Source: an uncultured Clostridiaceae bacterium (lineage in GTDB: Bacteria; Bacillota; Clostridia; Lachnospirales; Lachnospiraceae). From it: a stretch of DNA of 45,724 nt. The notes under the pieces were generated by a model. It saw only the letters and a list, made by a program, of their open reading frames with translations, searched no databases and was not told the DNA's origin. The translations under genes and the position numbers were made by a program. Positions 33,130-42,389 of the stretch are shown in pieces. The number at the start of each line of letters is the position of its first letter. Position 1 is the stretch's first letter. The DNA lies in the NCBI GenBank assembly GCA_902477765.1, contig CABSIM010000021.1, positions 1 through 45,724 on the forward strand. The letters run 5' to 3'.

Positions 33130-34503
33130 ATGTCCAACGAAGTAATGGAAAGAGAAGATATGGACAGGCTTCTGGAGCTGGTGACGGAGAAAAAATACCG
33201 CCAGCTGAAAGACGAACTTCTGGAGTACAATGAAGTTGATATTGCGGCTCTGATCGAAGAGCTGGATTCAGAACGTACCGTGGTGGTATTCCGTATGCTG
33301 CCCAAGGAGGTGGCTACCGATGTGTTTGCGGAGCTGCCGGTGGAAAAGCAGACTCATATCATCAACAGCATCACGGATCAGGAACTTTCCGAAATTGTGG
33401 AAGATCTGTTTGTGGATGATGCGGTGGATATGATGGAAGAGCTGCCGGCTACGGTGGTAAAACGTGTGCTGCAGAATACCAAGCCGGAAACCAGGAATCT
33501 GATCAACCAGTTCCTGAACTATCCGGAAAACAGTGCCGGAAGCATTATGACGGCCGAGTATATCGGACTGAAAAAGAACATGACTGTGGAACAGTCCTTT
33601 GCGTACATCCGCAAAAACGGAATTGATTCCGAAACCATCTACACCTGCTATGTCATGGATGAGAAACGGCTTCTGGAAGGTGTGGTGACCGTCAAGGATC
33701 TCCTGATGAATCCTTATGAAACGAAAGTGGAAGAAATCATGGATACCCATGTGATCCGTGTAAAGACCACGGATGACCAGGAAGAGGCCGCGGATACCAT
33801 GAACAAGTACGGACTTCTGAGCCTTCCGGTGGTGGACAGCGAGGAACGTCTGGTGGGAATCATCACCGTAGATGACGTGATGGAAGTCATGGAAGAAGAG
33901 GCCACAGAGGACTTTGAAAAAATGGCAGCCATGCTGCCCAGTGAAAAGCCGTATCTGAAGACCAGTGTGGTCCAGCTGGCAAAAAACAGGATTCCCTGGC
34001 TGTTTGTGCTGATGGTATCCAGCCTTGTGACCGGAAATATCCTGACAAAATATGAAAATGCATTTGCGGTGGTACCGCTGCTTGTAACATTTGTTCCGAT
34101 GCTCATGGATACCGGAGGAAACGCCGGAAGCCAGAGCAGCACCATGATCATCCGCGGTATGGCGGTGGGAGAAATCTGTCCGGCAGATGTCCTGAAAGTG
34201 GTATGGAAGGAACTGCGGGTAGGCATGCTGGTGGGAGTTGCCCTGGCAGCTGTCAACTTTATTCAGCTGATGGTGCGGTTCCCGGGCCAGACAATGATCT
34301 GTCTGACCGTGGTACTCAGTATTTTCTGCACCGTGATCATGGCAAAGACCATAGGATGTCTGCTGCCCATCGGAGCCAAGGTCCTCAGGCTGGACCCGGC
34401 CATTATGGCAGCACCGCTGATTACCACCATTGTGGATGCGCTGAGTCTGATGGTTTATTTTGATCTGGCCTGTGCCCTTCTGGGCATGGCCTCCTTACAG
34501 TAA
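33130..34503 (+). CDS. mgtE: Magnesium transporter MgtE
   Basis: A 457-aa Mg2+ channel. The cytosolic MgtE N domain (~1-125: LIEELDSERTVVVFRMLPKEVATDVFAEL region) and tandem CBS domains (~130-260: TVKDLL and LVGIITVDDVMEVME) sense intracellular Mg2+ and gate the pore. Five TM segments follow from about residue 285, including the signature GGNAGSQSSTMIIRG. Length and domain order are those of characterised MgtE dimers. ATG 33130 follows GGAGG (33116-33120), the element proposed to be sequestered by the leader. No neighbouring gene shares its terminator, and gltX follows after 78 bases. Confidence 0.95.
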   Translation: MSNEVMEREDMDRLLELVTEKKYRQLKDELLEYNEVDIAALIEELDSERTVVVFRMLPKEVATDVFAELPVEKQTHIINSITDQELSEIVEDLFVDDAVDMMEELPATVVKRVLQNTKPETRNLINQFLNYPENSAGSIMTAEYIGLKKNMTVEQSFAYIRKNGIDSETIYTCYVMDEKRLLEGVVTVKDLLMNPYETKVEEIMDTHVIRVKTTDDQEEAADTMNKYGLLSLPVVDSEERLVGIITVDDVMEVMEEEATEDFEKMAAMLPSEKPYLKTSVVQLAKNRIPWLFVLMVSSLVTGNILTKYENAFAVVPLLVTFVPMLMDTGGNAGSQSSTMIIRGMAVGEICPADVLKVVWKELRVGMLVGVALAAVNFIQLMVRFPGQTMICLTVVLSIFCTVIMAKTIGCLLPIGAKVLRLDPAIMAAPLITTIVDALSLMVYFDLACALLGMASLQ

Positions 34504-34581
34504 AACAGGCGGCATACGCCGGCAAGAATAAAGAAAAGGTTCCCGGAAGGGAAACCTGAAAACAGAGAGGCAGGAAAACGT

Positions 34582-36036
34582 ATGGGAAAAGTCAGAACAA
34601 GATTTGCACCGAGTCCCACGGGAAGAATGCATGTGGGAAATCTGAGAACCGCTTTATATGCATATCTGATTGCCAAACATGAAGGCGGAGACTTCCTTCT
34701 CCGGATCGAGGATACGGATCAGGAGCGCCAGGTGGAAGGCGCTGAGGAGATCATCTACCGTACGCTGGCGAAGACCGGCCTGGTTCATGACGAAGGACCT
34801 GACAAAGACGGCGGTGTGGGACCCTATGTCCAGAGTGAAAGACAGAAGGCAGGAATCTATCTGGATTACGCCAAAAAGCTGGTGGAAAAAGGAGAAGCCT
34901 ACTACTGCTTCTGCACGCAGGAACGCCTGGATACTCTGAAAAAGACCGTAAACGGGGAAGAGATCATGGTATATGACAAACATTGCCTGAATCTTTCCAA
35001 AGAAGAAGTGGAAGCCAACCTGAAAGCCGGAATGCCCTATGTGATCCGGCAGAACAATCCCAGGGAAGGCGTCACCACATTCCATGACGATATTTACGGG
35101 GACATTTCCGTGGACAACTCTGAACTGGACGATATGGTCCTGATCAAGTCCGACGGATATCCCACCTATAACTTTGCCAATGTGGTGGATGACCATCTGA
35201 TGGGAATCACGCATGTGGTCAGGGGCAACGAGTATCTTTCCTCGTCTCCCAAATACAACAGACTTTATGAGGCTTTCGGCTGGGAAGTGCCGGTTTACGT
35301 TCACTGCCCGCTGATTACCAATGAGGAGCATAAAAAGCTCAGCAAGAGAAGCGGACATTCTTCCTATGAGGATCTGCTGGATCAGGGATTCATCACCGAG
35401 GCCATTGTAAACTATGTGGCGCTTCTGGGCTGGTCCCCGGAAGGAAACCGGGAGATCTTTTCTCTGGAAGAGCTGGTGAAGGAATTTGATTATCATCATA
35501 TGAGCAAATCTCCGGCAGTTTTCGATATGACGAAGCTGCGCTGGATGAACAGCGAATACATGAAATCCATGGAGTTTGACAAGTTTTATGAGATGGCGGA
35601 GCCGTATCTGAAAGAAGTGATCACAAAGCCGCTGGATCTCAGGAAAATTGCCGCCATGGTGAAAACAAGAATCGAGGTTTTCCCGGATATCAGGGAGCAG
35701 GTGGACTTCTTTGAAACACTTCCGGAATACGACACGGAGATGTACTGCCATAAAAAAATGAAATCCACCAGGGAGACATCTCTGCAGGTACTGAAGGACG
35801 TGCTGCCGATTCTGGAGAAGCAGGAGGATTACTCCAATGATGCTCTTTATGAGGCTCTGTCCGCGTATGTGGCGGACAAGGGTGTCAAGACCGGGTTTGT
35901 GATGTGGCCCATCCGTACGGCGGTTTCCGGAAAACAGATGACGCCGGCCGGTGCCACGGAAATCATGGAGATCATCGGAAAGGATGAATCTCTGGCAAGA
36001 ATCCGCAGGGGAATTGCCATGCTGGAGGCAGAATAA
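34582..36036 (+). CDS. gltX: Glutamate--tRNA ligase
   Basis: A 484-aa class I aminoacyl-tRNA synthetase charging tRNA-Glu (and probably tRNA-Gln, for later transamidation, if no GlnRS is present). The HIGH-type motif is in APSPTGRMHVGNLRTA and the KMSKS-type motif is HKKLSKRSG; the GluRS-specific RIEDTDQER and MGITHVVRGNEYLSS blocks confirm specificity. The C-terminal anticodon-binding helical cage ends at TAA. Start ATG 34582 with GAGAGGCAGG upstream. It is 25 bases before the helicase gene. Confidence 0.96.
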   Translation: MGKVRTRFAPSPTGRMHVGNLRTALYAYLIAKHEGGDFLLRIEDTDQERQVEGAEEIIYRTLAKTGLVHDEGPDKDGGVGPYVQSERQKAGIYLDYAKKLVEKGEAYYCFCTQERLDTLKKTVNGEEIMVYDKHCLNLSKEEVEANLKAGMPYVIRQNNPREGVTTFHDDIYGDISVDNSELDDMVLIKSDGYPTYNFANVVDDHLMGITHVVRGNEYLSSSPKYNRLYEAFGWEVPVYVHCPLITNEEHKKLSKRSGHSSYEDLLDQGFITEAIVNYVALLGWSPEGNREIFSLEELVKEFDYHHMSKSPAVFDMTKLRWMNSEYMKSMEFDKFYEMAEPYLKEVITKPLDLRKIAAMVKTRIEVFPDIREQVDFFETLPEYDTEMYCHKKMKSTRETSLQVLKDVLPILEKQEDYSNDALYEALSAYVADKGVKTGFVMWPIRTAVSGKQMTPAGATEIMEIIGKDESLARIRRGIAMLEAE

Positions 36037-36061
36037 GGCGCTTCCGGAGGATAGATCGGTC

Positions 36062-37930
36062 ATGGAATTCAGTCAGGAACAGCTGGCAGCGGTTTCCCAC
36101 AGGGACGGACCGATGATGGTTCTGGCCGGTCCGGGATCCGGAAAGACCACTGTCATTACACACAGAATCAGAAGACTGCTGGAGCAGGGCGTAAGCCCCT
36201 CCGGCATTCTTGTTATTACCTTTACAAAAGCCGCCGCGTCGGAGATGAAGGAACGGTTTCATGCCCTGACAGCCGGCGGACAATGCAGAGAAACAGAAAG
36301 TGGAAGGGTGAGTTTCGGAACCTTCCACTCTGTTTTTTATCAGATTCTTCGTCTGGCCTACCGGTTTCCCCCGGGAAATGTCATCGGAGAGCCGGAAAAG
36401 CGCGACTTTATCCGGGAATTTCTGACGGATTCCGGCATGGAAGTGGAGGAAGAAGGAGAGTTTATCACATCCCTGATCAACGAGATCAGCCATGTGAAGG
36501 AAGAGCGGCTGGATCCGGATTATTACTATTCCGGCAGCTGTCCGGAAGAATGGTTCCGGAAACTGTACCGGGCATATGAAGCCATGCTGGCCAGGACAGG
36601 GAAGCTGGATTTTGATGATATGCTGGTGATGTGCCATGAACTTTTCGTACAGAGAAAAGATATTCTGTCTGCATGGCAGAAGAAATACAGGTACATTCTG
36701 GTGGATGAATTTCAGGATATCAGCCGGCTCCAGTACGAAATCGTAAAAATGCTGGCGCTGCCGGAAAACAATCTTTTCATTGTGGGAGACGATGACCAGT
36801 CCATTTACCGGTTCCGCGGAGCACGGCCGGAAATCATGCTGGGATTCGAAAAGGATTATCCGGAAGGAAAGCGGATCCTTCTTTCATGCAATTACCGTTC
36901 GACCCGGGAGATCGTCAGGGCGTCCCTGAATCTGATTTCCCATAATCAGGTGCGGTTTGACAAGGATCTGCATCCCTTCCGCGGCGCCGGACGTCCGGTG
37001 GATTTTCGGGTCCACGACAATCCGGTGAAGGAGCTGGAAGCGGTGGCAGAAGAACTGAGGCAGTACCGCCAGGCCGGATACCGCTATGAGGATATGGCCG
37101 TTCTTTTCCGTACGGGAAATGCGTCGGCTTTTCTGGCGGAAAAACTGATGGAATACAATGTGCCTTTCCAGATGCGGGATGCGGTTCCGGGTTTATACAG
37201 CCACTGGATTGCCAGAGACCTGTTTGCCTATCTGGCCATCGGAGCCGGCAGCAGAAAGCGGAGCGATTTTTTCCGCATCATCAACAGACCCAACCGGTAT
37301 CTGAGCCGGGATGCCTTTGAGACTCCGGAAGTATCCCTGGAGCAGGTCCGCAGTTTTTACCGGGACCGGGACTGGATGGAGGAACGTCTGGCGGACTTCG
37401 AGGCAGATCTGAGAACCATAGGCCGGCTGAAGCCCAGGGCTGCCGTGCATTATATCCGGGAGACCGTAGGGTATGATGCCTATCTGGAGGAATATGCGAA
37501 ATTCCGGCGTCTGGATCCGGAAGAACTGTATCAGACTGCGGACCAGCTGGAAGAAAGTGCCTCCGGTTTTGAAACCGCGTCCGGGTGGATTCAGCATGCC
37601 ATGATGCGGGAAGAAGAGCTGAAGACCCGCAGGCGGGAACAGAAGGAAGGGAAAAAAGAAGGAGTTACCCTGTCCACCATGCACAGTGCCAAAGGACTGG
37701 AATATGCGGTGGTCTTTCTGATTGACGCCAACGAAGGAATCACACCCCATCACAGGGCGGCTTCTCCGGCAGATATAGAAGAGGAGCGGCGCCTGTTTTA
37801 TGTGGCTATGACAAGGGCCAGGGAGCGGCTTCATATACGGGCGGTCAGGGAGCGATATCACAGACACCAGGAAGTTTCCAGATTTGTGGGGGAGTGCATG
37901 GAAAGCAGCCGTGCATTCCGGAATCCATAG
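36062..37930 (+). CDS. UvrD/PcrA-like superfamily 1 DNA helicase
   Basis: A 622-aa 3'-5' ATP-dependent helicase. Motifs: Q (FSQEQLAAVSH), I (GPGSGKTT), II (LVDEFQDIS), III (GDDDQSIYRFRGA), IV (CNYRSTREI), V (TMHSAKGLEYAVVFLID), VI (RRLFYVAMTRARERL). It is about 100 residues shorter than typical PcrA, lacking the C-terminal RNA-polymerase-binding region, so it is a shorter UvrD-like protein rather than canonical PcrA. ATG 36062 begins directly at the conserved Q motif with GGAGGAT 10 bases upstream; the open frame reaches further 5' only by overlapping gltX. Role in repair or conflict resolution is inferred. Confidence 0.92.
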   Translation: MEFSQEQLAAVSHRDGPMMVLAGPGSGKTTVITHRIRRLLEQGVSPSGILVITFTKAAASEMKERFHALTAGGQCRETESGRVSFGTFHSVFYQILRLAYRFPPGNVIGEPEKRDFIREFLTDSGMEVEEEGEFITSLINEISHVKEERLDPDYYYSGSCPEEWFRKLYRAYEAMLARTGKLDFDDMLVMCHELFVQRKDILSAWQKKYRYILVDEFQDISRLQYEIVKMLALPENNLFIVGDDDQSIYRFRGARPEIMLGFEKDYPEGKRILLSCNYRSTREIVRASLNLISHNQVRFDKDLHPFRGAGRPVDFRVHDNPVKELEAVAEELRQYRQAGYRYEDMAVLFRTGNASAFLAEKLMEYNVPFQMRDAVPGLYSHWIARDLFAYLAIGAGSRKRSDFFRIINRPNRYLSRDAFETPEVSLEQVRSFYRDRDWMEERLADFEADLRTIGRLKPRAAVHYIRETVGYDAYLEEYAKFRRLDPEELYQTADQLEESASGFETASGWIQHAMMREEELKTRRREQKEGKKEGVTLSTMHSAKGLEYAVVFLIDANEGITPHHRAASPADIEEERRLFYVAMTRARERLHIRAVRERYHRHQEVSRFVGECMESSRAFRNP

Positions 37931-37957
37931 CGGGAAAGCGCAGGAAGGGGACAGAAT

Positions 37958-38488
37958 ATGGAAGACATGAAAAAAGGAAGAATCCATCTCTACTGCGGAG
38001 ACGGAAAGGGAAAAACCAGCGCCGCCGTGGGACTGGCGGTAAGAGCTGCCGGGAGAGGGATTCTGGTGGTGATGGCGAGATTCCTGAAAACCGACGATTC
38101 CGGAGAGGTGGAAGCGCTGAAGAAAATCCCGGAAATCCGGGTGATTCCGTGCAGAAAGGCTTTCGGATTTGTTTTCTCCATGGACGGGGAGACACGGAAA
38201 GAAGCGTCAGAATACAACAGGGGCCTTTTCAGGGAAGCCGCTGCGGAAGGAAAACAGGCGGGGCTCCTGATTCTGGACGAAATTCTGGCGGCAGTGCGTT
38301 ACGGTATGGTGCCGGAAGAAGAACTTCTGGAGTTCCTGAACACAAAGCCGGACTCCCTGGAAGTGGTTCTTACCGGACGGGATCCTTCTGAAAAAATTCT
38401 GGCGGCGGCCGACTATGTGTCGGAGGTCCGGAAGGTGCGTCATCCTTTTGATTCCGGAATTTCCGCCAGGCGGGGAATTGAGTATTGA
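37958..38488 (+). CDS. cobO: Cob(I)yrinic acid a,c-diamide adenosyltransferase
   Basis: A 176-aa CobO/BtuR-type enzyme that transfers adenosyl from ATP to cobalt of corrinoids, giving coenzyme B12 forms. The P-loop GDGKGKTSAA (14-23) is the inverted-type nucleotide-binding loop; ILDEILAAVRYGMV and the VVLTGRDPS block are diagnostic. The family is usually ~180-200 aa, so it is complete. No other corrinoid genes lie in the window, so it probably serves salvage. ATG 37958 with AGGAAGGGG upstream, 27 bases after the helicase. Confidence 0.9.
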   Translation: MEDMKKGRIHLYCGDGKGKTSAAVGLAVRAAGRGILVVMARFLKTDDSGEVEALKKIPEIRVIPCRKAFGFVFSMDGETRKEASEYNRGLFREAAAEGKQAGLLILDEILAAVRYGMVPEEELLEFLNTKPDSLEVVLTGRDPSEKILAAADYVSEVRKVRHPFDSGISARRGIEY

Positions 38489-38513
38489 TTTTTCAGAGGT
38501 TTGCTGATATGCT
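38485..38513 (+). promoter_or_regulatory. Promoter of the DUF1292 gene
   Basis: TTGATT (38485-38490, overlapping the cobO stop), 17-base spacer, TATGCT (38508-38513). Start expected near 38520, 40 bases before the gene. Confidence 0.5.
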
Positions 38514-38560
38514 AGACACAGGCGGGCACAGACCCGATTTCATTTAAGAAAGGATCAGAT

Positions 38561-38908
38561 ATGGAAAACGAAAAGAAAAACGGCGGTCTTGGAAACCAGG
38601 AAGAGGCCAATGAAGAGGAAATGACAGTCACTCTGACTCTGGATGACGGTACTGAGCTGGAATGTGTGGTGCTCACGATTTTTGAAGCAGGAGACAGGGA
38701 ATATATTGCACTTCTGCCTTTGGACGGAAAGGAAGCCGAGGACGGCGAAGTATATCTGTACCGCTATGTGGAAGACGCCAACGGAACTCCGGATCTGGAG
38801 AACATCATCAGTGACGAGGAATATGAGATTGTGGCAGATGCCTTTGATGAACTTCTGGATACGGAAGAATATGATGAACTGGTGAGCGAGGAAGAAGCGG
38901 ACCTGTAA
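38561..38908 (+). CDS. DUF1292 domain-containing protein
   Basis: A 115-aa strongly acidic cytoplasmic protein (Asp/Glu through its whole length). Residues ~20-85 form the DUF1292 (YrzB-like) domain: MTVTLTLDDGTELECVVL and REYIALLPLDG. The C-terminal segment DEEYEIVADAFDELLD is a typical family tail. Function is unknown; homologues often lie in the yrrL-type cell-wall/RNase operon, but not here. Ribosome binding site AAGGAT. Ends at a terminator 15 bases later. Confidence 0.88.
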   Translation: MENEKKNGGLGNQEEANEEEMTVTLTLDDGTELECVVLTIFEAGDREYIALLPLDGKEAEDGEVYLYRYVEDANGTPDLENIISDEEYEIVADAFDELLDTEEYDELVSEEEADL

Positions 38909-38923
38909 ACGAGAATGTATGGC

Positions 38924-38968
38924 ACCCCTGTACAGCGCAGCCGGAAGGCGGCCTGTACGGGGGTTTTT
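38924..38968 (+). terminator. Rho-independent terminator after the DUF1292 gene
   Basis: Stem ACCCCTGTAC / GTACGGGGGT with one wobble, internal GC-rich loop, ending in TTTTT. Confidence 0.8.
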
Positions 38969-39123
38969 CTTTTTTCCGGCATATCGCTGAAAACCGTGTT
39001 TCCTGTTTTTGCCTGACTTGCATTCAGATAAACGGAATCGTCGTTTTTGTTATTACACATAATGGTATTGGATTGATAAACTATGACCATATACCAGAAG
39101 AGAAAATAACAAGGATGTTCCAG

Positions 39124-39489
39124 ATGGAAAACAATATCGGAAAATATGTACAGCGAGAAAGAAAAAAGAAGGGAATGACCCAGGAACAGCTGGCGGAATG
39201 CACGGGAATCTCCTGGAGTGCCATCAGCCGGTTTGAAACCGGACAGAGCATGCTGAGCGTGGAACGGATCCTGAAAATTGTGAGCGTGCTGGATATCGGC
39301 ATCGAAGCGGTTTTCTGTGACTACGTGAAAGTAATGCCGGATACAGAAGATGACACCACCCGGGAAATCCTCCGGCTGCTGAGTATCTGCACTCCGGATG
39401 AAAAAAAATACCTGCTGGAGAATCTGAGACTGATTCTGGAATACCTGCACCGCCGGCCGGAACAGGACTGTGATGCGGATTCCGGTTGA
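39124..39489 (+). CDS. XRE family transcriptional regulator
   Basis: A small (121-aa) regulator. Residues ~6-62 form a lambda-repressor-like HTH: GKYVQRERKKKGMTQEQLAE, then ISWSAISRFETGQSMLSVERIL, given here as the blocks GMTQEQLAE and SAISRFETG. A ~50-residue helical tail follows (REILRLLSICTPDEKKYLLE). ATG 39124 is chosen because AAGGA lies 8 bases upstream; ATG 39115 is an alternative adding three residues. Its 3' end overlaps the promoter of the next transcript, so it may influence it. The target is unknown. Confidence 0.82.
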   Translation: MENNIGKYVQRERKKKGMTQEQLAECTGISWSAISRFETGQSMLSVERILKIVSVLDIGIEAVFCDYVKVMPDTEDDTTREILRLLSICTPDEKKYLLENLRLILEYLHRRPEQDCDADSG

Positions 39490-39514
39490 CTTTCCGCAGG
39501 GGAAACACTATAAT
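39486..39514 (+). promoter_or_regulatory. Promoter of the rluF leader / small RNA
   Basis: TTGACT (39486-39491, across the XRE stop codon), 17-base spacer, TATAAT (39509-39514). Strong sigma-A match; start near 39521. Confidence 0.7.
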
Positions 39515-39520
39515 GAAACA

Positions 39521-39606
39521 AGATGATCGGCAGCAGAATACAGGAGCTGCCGCGGTACAGACACCAAAGGCGGTGCTGGGAATGATCTCAGCACCGCTCG
39601 TTTTTT
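39521..39606 (+). ncRNA. Leader or small RNA ending in an intrinsic terminator
   Basis: From the predicted start, ~86 nt hold two hairpins: CGGCAGC/GCTGCCG (39528-39534, 39546-39552) and the terminator stem. GCGGT at 39552-39556 could instead pair with ACCGC at 39593-39597 of the terminator, which would give an anti-terminated form. It is either an attenuating leader for rluF, 36 bases later, or an independent small RNA. No known RNA family was recognised. Confidence 0.5.
39570..39606 (+). terminator. Intrinsic terminator before rluF
   Basis: A 9-bp perfect stem GCGGTGCTG / CAGCACCGC (39570-39578, 39589-39597), then TCG and six T residues. It lies inside the transcript from 39521 and upstream of rluF. 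Confidence 0.8.
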
Positions 39607-39641
39607 GAAAGAACAGGGAGTCACGGAAAGGAATCAGAATT

Positions 39642-40394
39642 TTGGAAGAAACAGTTCGTCTTAATAAATACCTGAGTGATGCAGGCGTCTGCTCCAGAAG
39701 GGAGGCAGACCGGCTGATCGGGGAAGGGAAAGTCCTTGTGGACGGCCGTCCGGCGGAAATGGGAATGCGGGTGAGTCCTTCCCAGCAGATCGTCTGTGAC
39801 GGGAAGAGAGTCTGCGGGAAAGACCGGCCCGTGTTTCTGGTGGTCAATAAGCCCAGGGGAATTGTATGCACCACCTCGGACAAGGACCGGGCGGAAAACA
39901 TCATTGAGTTCCTGAAATATCCACAGCGGGTCTACCCGGTGGGCAGGCTGGACAAGGATTCGGAAGGCCTGCTGCTTCTGACCAATCAGGGAGATGTGGT
40001 AAATAAGATTCTCAGGGCAGGCAACTGCCATGAAAAGGAATATGCAGTGGCCGTGAACCGGCCTGTGACGGATGAATTTCTGGAAAAAATGCAGAAAGGC
40101 GTCTGGCTGGATGACCTGGCTGTGCAGACAAAGCCGTGCCGTGCCTGGAAAACAGGTCCCCATACATTTCATATTGTCCTGACCCAGGGACTGAACCGCC
40201 AGATCCGGCGCATGTGCCGGGCACTGGATTTCCATGTGATGAATCTGAAGCGGGTGCGCATCATGAACATAAAACTGGGTACCTTAAAAAGAGGAGAATA
40301 CCGGGAACTGACCGGAGAAGAGATGAGAGGCCTGATGGAAATGGTAAAGGATTCCACCAATCTTCCCATGGCACAGGCGGAAAAGAAAAGGTAA
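39642..40394 (+). CDS. rluF: 23S rRNA pseudouridine synthase, RluF-like
   Basis: A 250-aa RsuA/RluB/E/F-branch pseudouridine synthase. The N-terminal S4 RNA-binding domain (~4-50: RLNKYLSDAGVCSRREADRL region) precedes the catalytic domain with GRLDKDSEGLLLLTN, whose Asp104 is the catalytic residue, and the LTQGLNRQIRRMC motif of the RluF type, which in E. coli modifies 23S position 2604. Start TTG 39642 with AAAGGA 9 bases upstream; no better ATG precedes the S4 domain. First gene of an rluF-ligA-metA run (12-base gap, then overlap). Confidence 0.88.
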   Translation: MEETVRLNKYLSDAGVCSRREADRLIGEGKVLVDGRPAEMGMRVSPSQQIVCDGKRVCGKDRPVFLVVNKPRGIVCTTSDKDRAENIIEFLKYPQRVYPVGRLDKDSEGLLLLTNQGDVVNKILRAGNCHEKEYAVAVNRPVTDEFLEKMQKGVWLDDLAVQTKPCRAWKTGPHTFHIVLTQGLNRQIRRMCRALDFHVMNLKRVRIMNIKLGTLKRGEYRELTGEEMRGLMEMVKDSTNLPMAQAEKKR

Positions 40395-40406
40395 GGAGCT
40401 GGCAGT

Positions 40407-42389
40407 ATGGAAGAACGACTGAAACGGATGAAGGAGCTGGTGTCCGTGCTTTCCGCGGCATCCCGCGCCTATTATCAGGAAAGCCGGGAGATCATGAGCA
40501 ACTACGAATATGACAGGCTTTATGATGAACTGCTGGAACTGGAAAAAGAAACAGGGACTGTTTTTTCCGGAAGTCCCACCAGAAAAGTGGGATATGAGGT
40601 CTTAAGCGAACTGCCCAAAGAGCGCCATGAAAAGCCCATGCTCTCCCTTAACAAGACCAAAAGCGTGGAAGAACTGAAAGAATGGCTGGGAGACAGAAAA
40701 GGACTTCTTTCCTGGAAAATGGATGGTCTCACGGTTGTCATGACCTATGAAGGCGGTCATCTGGTGAAGGCGGTCACCCGCGGAAACGGAGAGATCGGTG
40801 AGGTGATTACAGGAAATGCCGGAACCTTCGTCAATATTCCCACATCGATTCCCTATGAGGGACAGCTGATCGTAAGAGGAGAAGCGGTGATCACCTATTC
40901 CGACTTCAGACGCATCAACGAGACCATTGAAGATGTGGATGCCAGGTATAAGAATCCCAGGAATCTCTGCAGCGGATCAGTCCGCCAGCTCAACAGCGCG
41001 GTGACCGCAGAGAGAAATGTAAGGTTCATGGTATTCGCTCTGGTAAAGGCAGACGGAGTGGAGTTTGAAAATTCCAGAAAGAAACAGTTCCAGTGGCTGT
41101 CCTCCATGGGGTTTGAAACCGTGGAATTCAGGGAAGTCACCGGAGAAAATCTGGAACAGACCGTCATGGAATTTTCAGAACGGGTCAGAGAAAATGATAT
41201 CCCGTCAGACGGACTGGTTCTGCTGTTTGATGATATCGCCTATGGAGCGTCTCTGGGAAGAACAGCCAAATTCCCCAGAGATTCCATTGCGTTCAAATGG
41301 GCTGATGAGATCCAGGAGACCACACTTTCCTATATTGAATGGAGCGCTTCCCGGACCGGTCTCATCAATCCGGTGGCTGTGTTTGAACCCGTGGAGCTGG
41401 AAGGAACCACGGTCAGCCGGGCCAGTGTCCACAACATCAGCATCATGGAGGGGCTGGAGCTGGGGGCCGGAGACAGGATCACCGTCTACAAGGCCAACAT
41501 GATCATCCCCCAGATTGCCGACAACCTCACCAGAAGCGGTGTGCGGGATATTCCGGAAAACTGCCCGGTCTGCGGAGGAAAAACGGAAATCCGGCAGATC
41601 AACGATGTGAAATCCCTGTACTGTACCAACCCGGACTGTCAGGCAAAAAAGATCAAGAGCTTTGATCTGTTTGTCAGCCGGGACGCGCTGAACATCGACG
41701 GACTTTCGGAAATGACGCTTGAAAAATTCATTGCGGCGGGAATTATCCGGGAACCGGCTGATATCTTCCATCTGGACCGCCACCGGGATGCAATCGTGGA
41801 AATGGAAGGATTCGGAGAGAAGTCCTATGAGAACCTGACTGCGGCTGCTGCCAGGGCTTCCCATACCACGCTGCCGCGGCTGATCTATGGCCTGGGCATT
41901 GCCGGAATCGGTCTTGCCAACGCCAAGATGATCTGCAGGCATTTCCGGTATGATTTTGATGCCATGAGAGCGGCCGGAGAAGAAGAACTGGTCTCCATTG
42001 ACGGAATCGGAGCAGTTCTGGCAGATGCCTGGGTTTCCTATTTCGCATCGGAAAAAAACAGGACTCTTGTGGACCATCTGCTTCAGGAACTGACTTTTGA
42101 AACGGAAAAGGAAGAAGAGGGAGAAAAGCCTCTGGCAGGAAAGACTTTTGTAATCACAGGGTCCCTGGAGAAGTTCGCCAACCGGAAAGAACTGCAGGAG
42201 CGGATCGAATCCCTCGGCGGAAAGGCCACAGGATCCGTCACATCGAAAACAGACTATCTGATCAACAATGACATCACATCCGGTTCGGCCAAAAACAAAA
42301 AGGCCAGAGAACTGGGAATTCCGATTCTTTCGGAAAGTGACTTTTTAGAAATGACAGGAGAAAACAATGCCCATCAAGATACAGAATGA
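40407..42389 (+). CDS. ligA: NAD-dependent DNA ligase
   Basis: A 660-aa LigA. N-terminal domain Ia with SNYEYDRLYDEL, adenylation domain with the KxDG motif SWKMDG (Lys104, Asp106), OB-fold, a Cys4 zinc finger (CPVCGG...YCTNPDC), helix-hairpin-helix repeats (~450-560) and a C-terminal BRCT domain (GKTFVITGSLEKFANR). Compared with classical LigA, the KxDG lies earlier and its flanking EPKxDG sequence is altered, so this is a divergent clostridial branch; whether it is the only ligase is unclear. ATG 40407 with AAGGAG. It overlaps metA by 23 bases. Confidence 0.93.
   Translation: MEERLKRMKELVSVLSAASRAYYQESREIMSNYEYDRLYDELLELEKETGTVFSGSPTRKVGYEVLSELPKERHEKPMLSLNKTKSVEELKEWLGDRKGLLSWKMDGLTVVMTYEGGHLVKAVTRGNGEIGEVITGNAGTFVNIPTSIPYEGQLIVRGEAVITYSDFRRINETIEDVDARYKNPRNLCSGSVRQLNSAVTAERNVRFMVFALVKADGVEFENSRKKQFQWLSSMGFETVEFREVTGENLEQTVMEFSERVRENDIPSDGLVLLFDDIAYGASLGRTAKFPRDSIAFKWADEIQETTLSYIEWSASRTGLINPVAVFEPVELEGTTVSRASVHNISIMEGLELGAGDRITVYKANMIIPQIADNLTRSGVRDIPENCPVCGGKTEIRQINDVKSLYCTNPDCQAKKIKSFDLFVSRDALNIDGLSEMTLEKFIAAGIIREPADIFHLDRHRDAIVEMEGFGEKSYENLTAAAARASHTTLPRLIYGLGIAGIGLANAKMICRHFRYDFDAMRAAGEEELVSIDGIGAVLADAWVSYFASEKNRTLVDHLLQELTFETEKEEEGEKPLAGKTFVITGSLEKFANRKELQERIESLGGKATGSVTSKTDYLINNDITSGSAKNKKARELGIPILSESDFLEMTGENNAHQDTE

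Noticed and set aside
38808..39023. Minus-strand frame across the DUF1292 3' end and following intergenic region
   Set aside because: It runs through the terminator and a real coding gene and has no ribosome binding site or recognisable domain.
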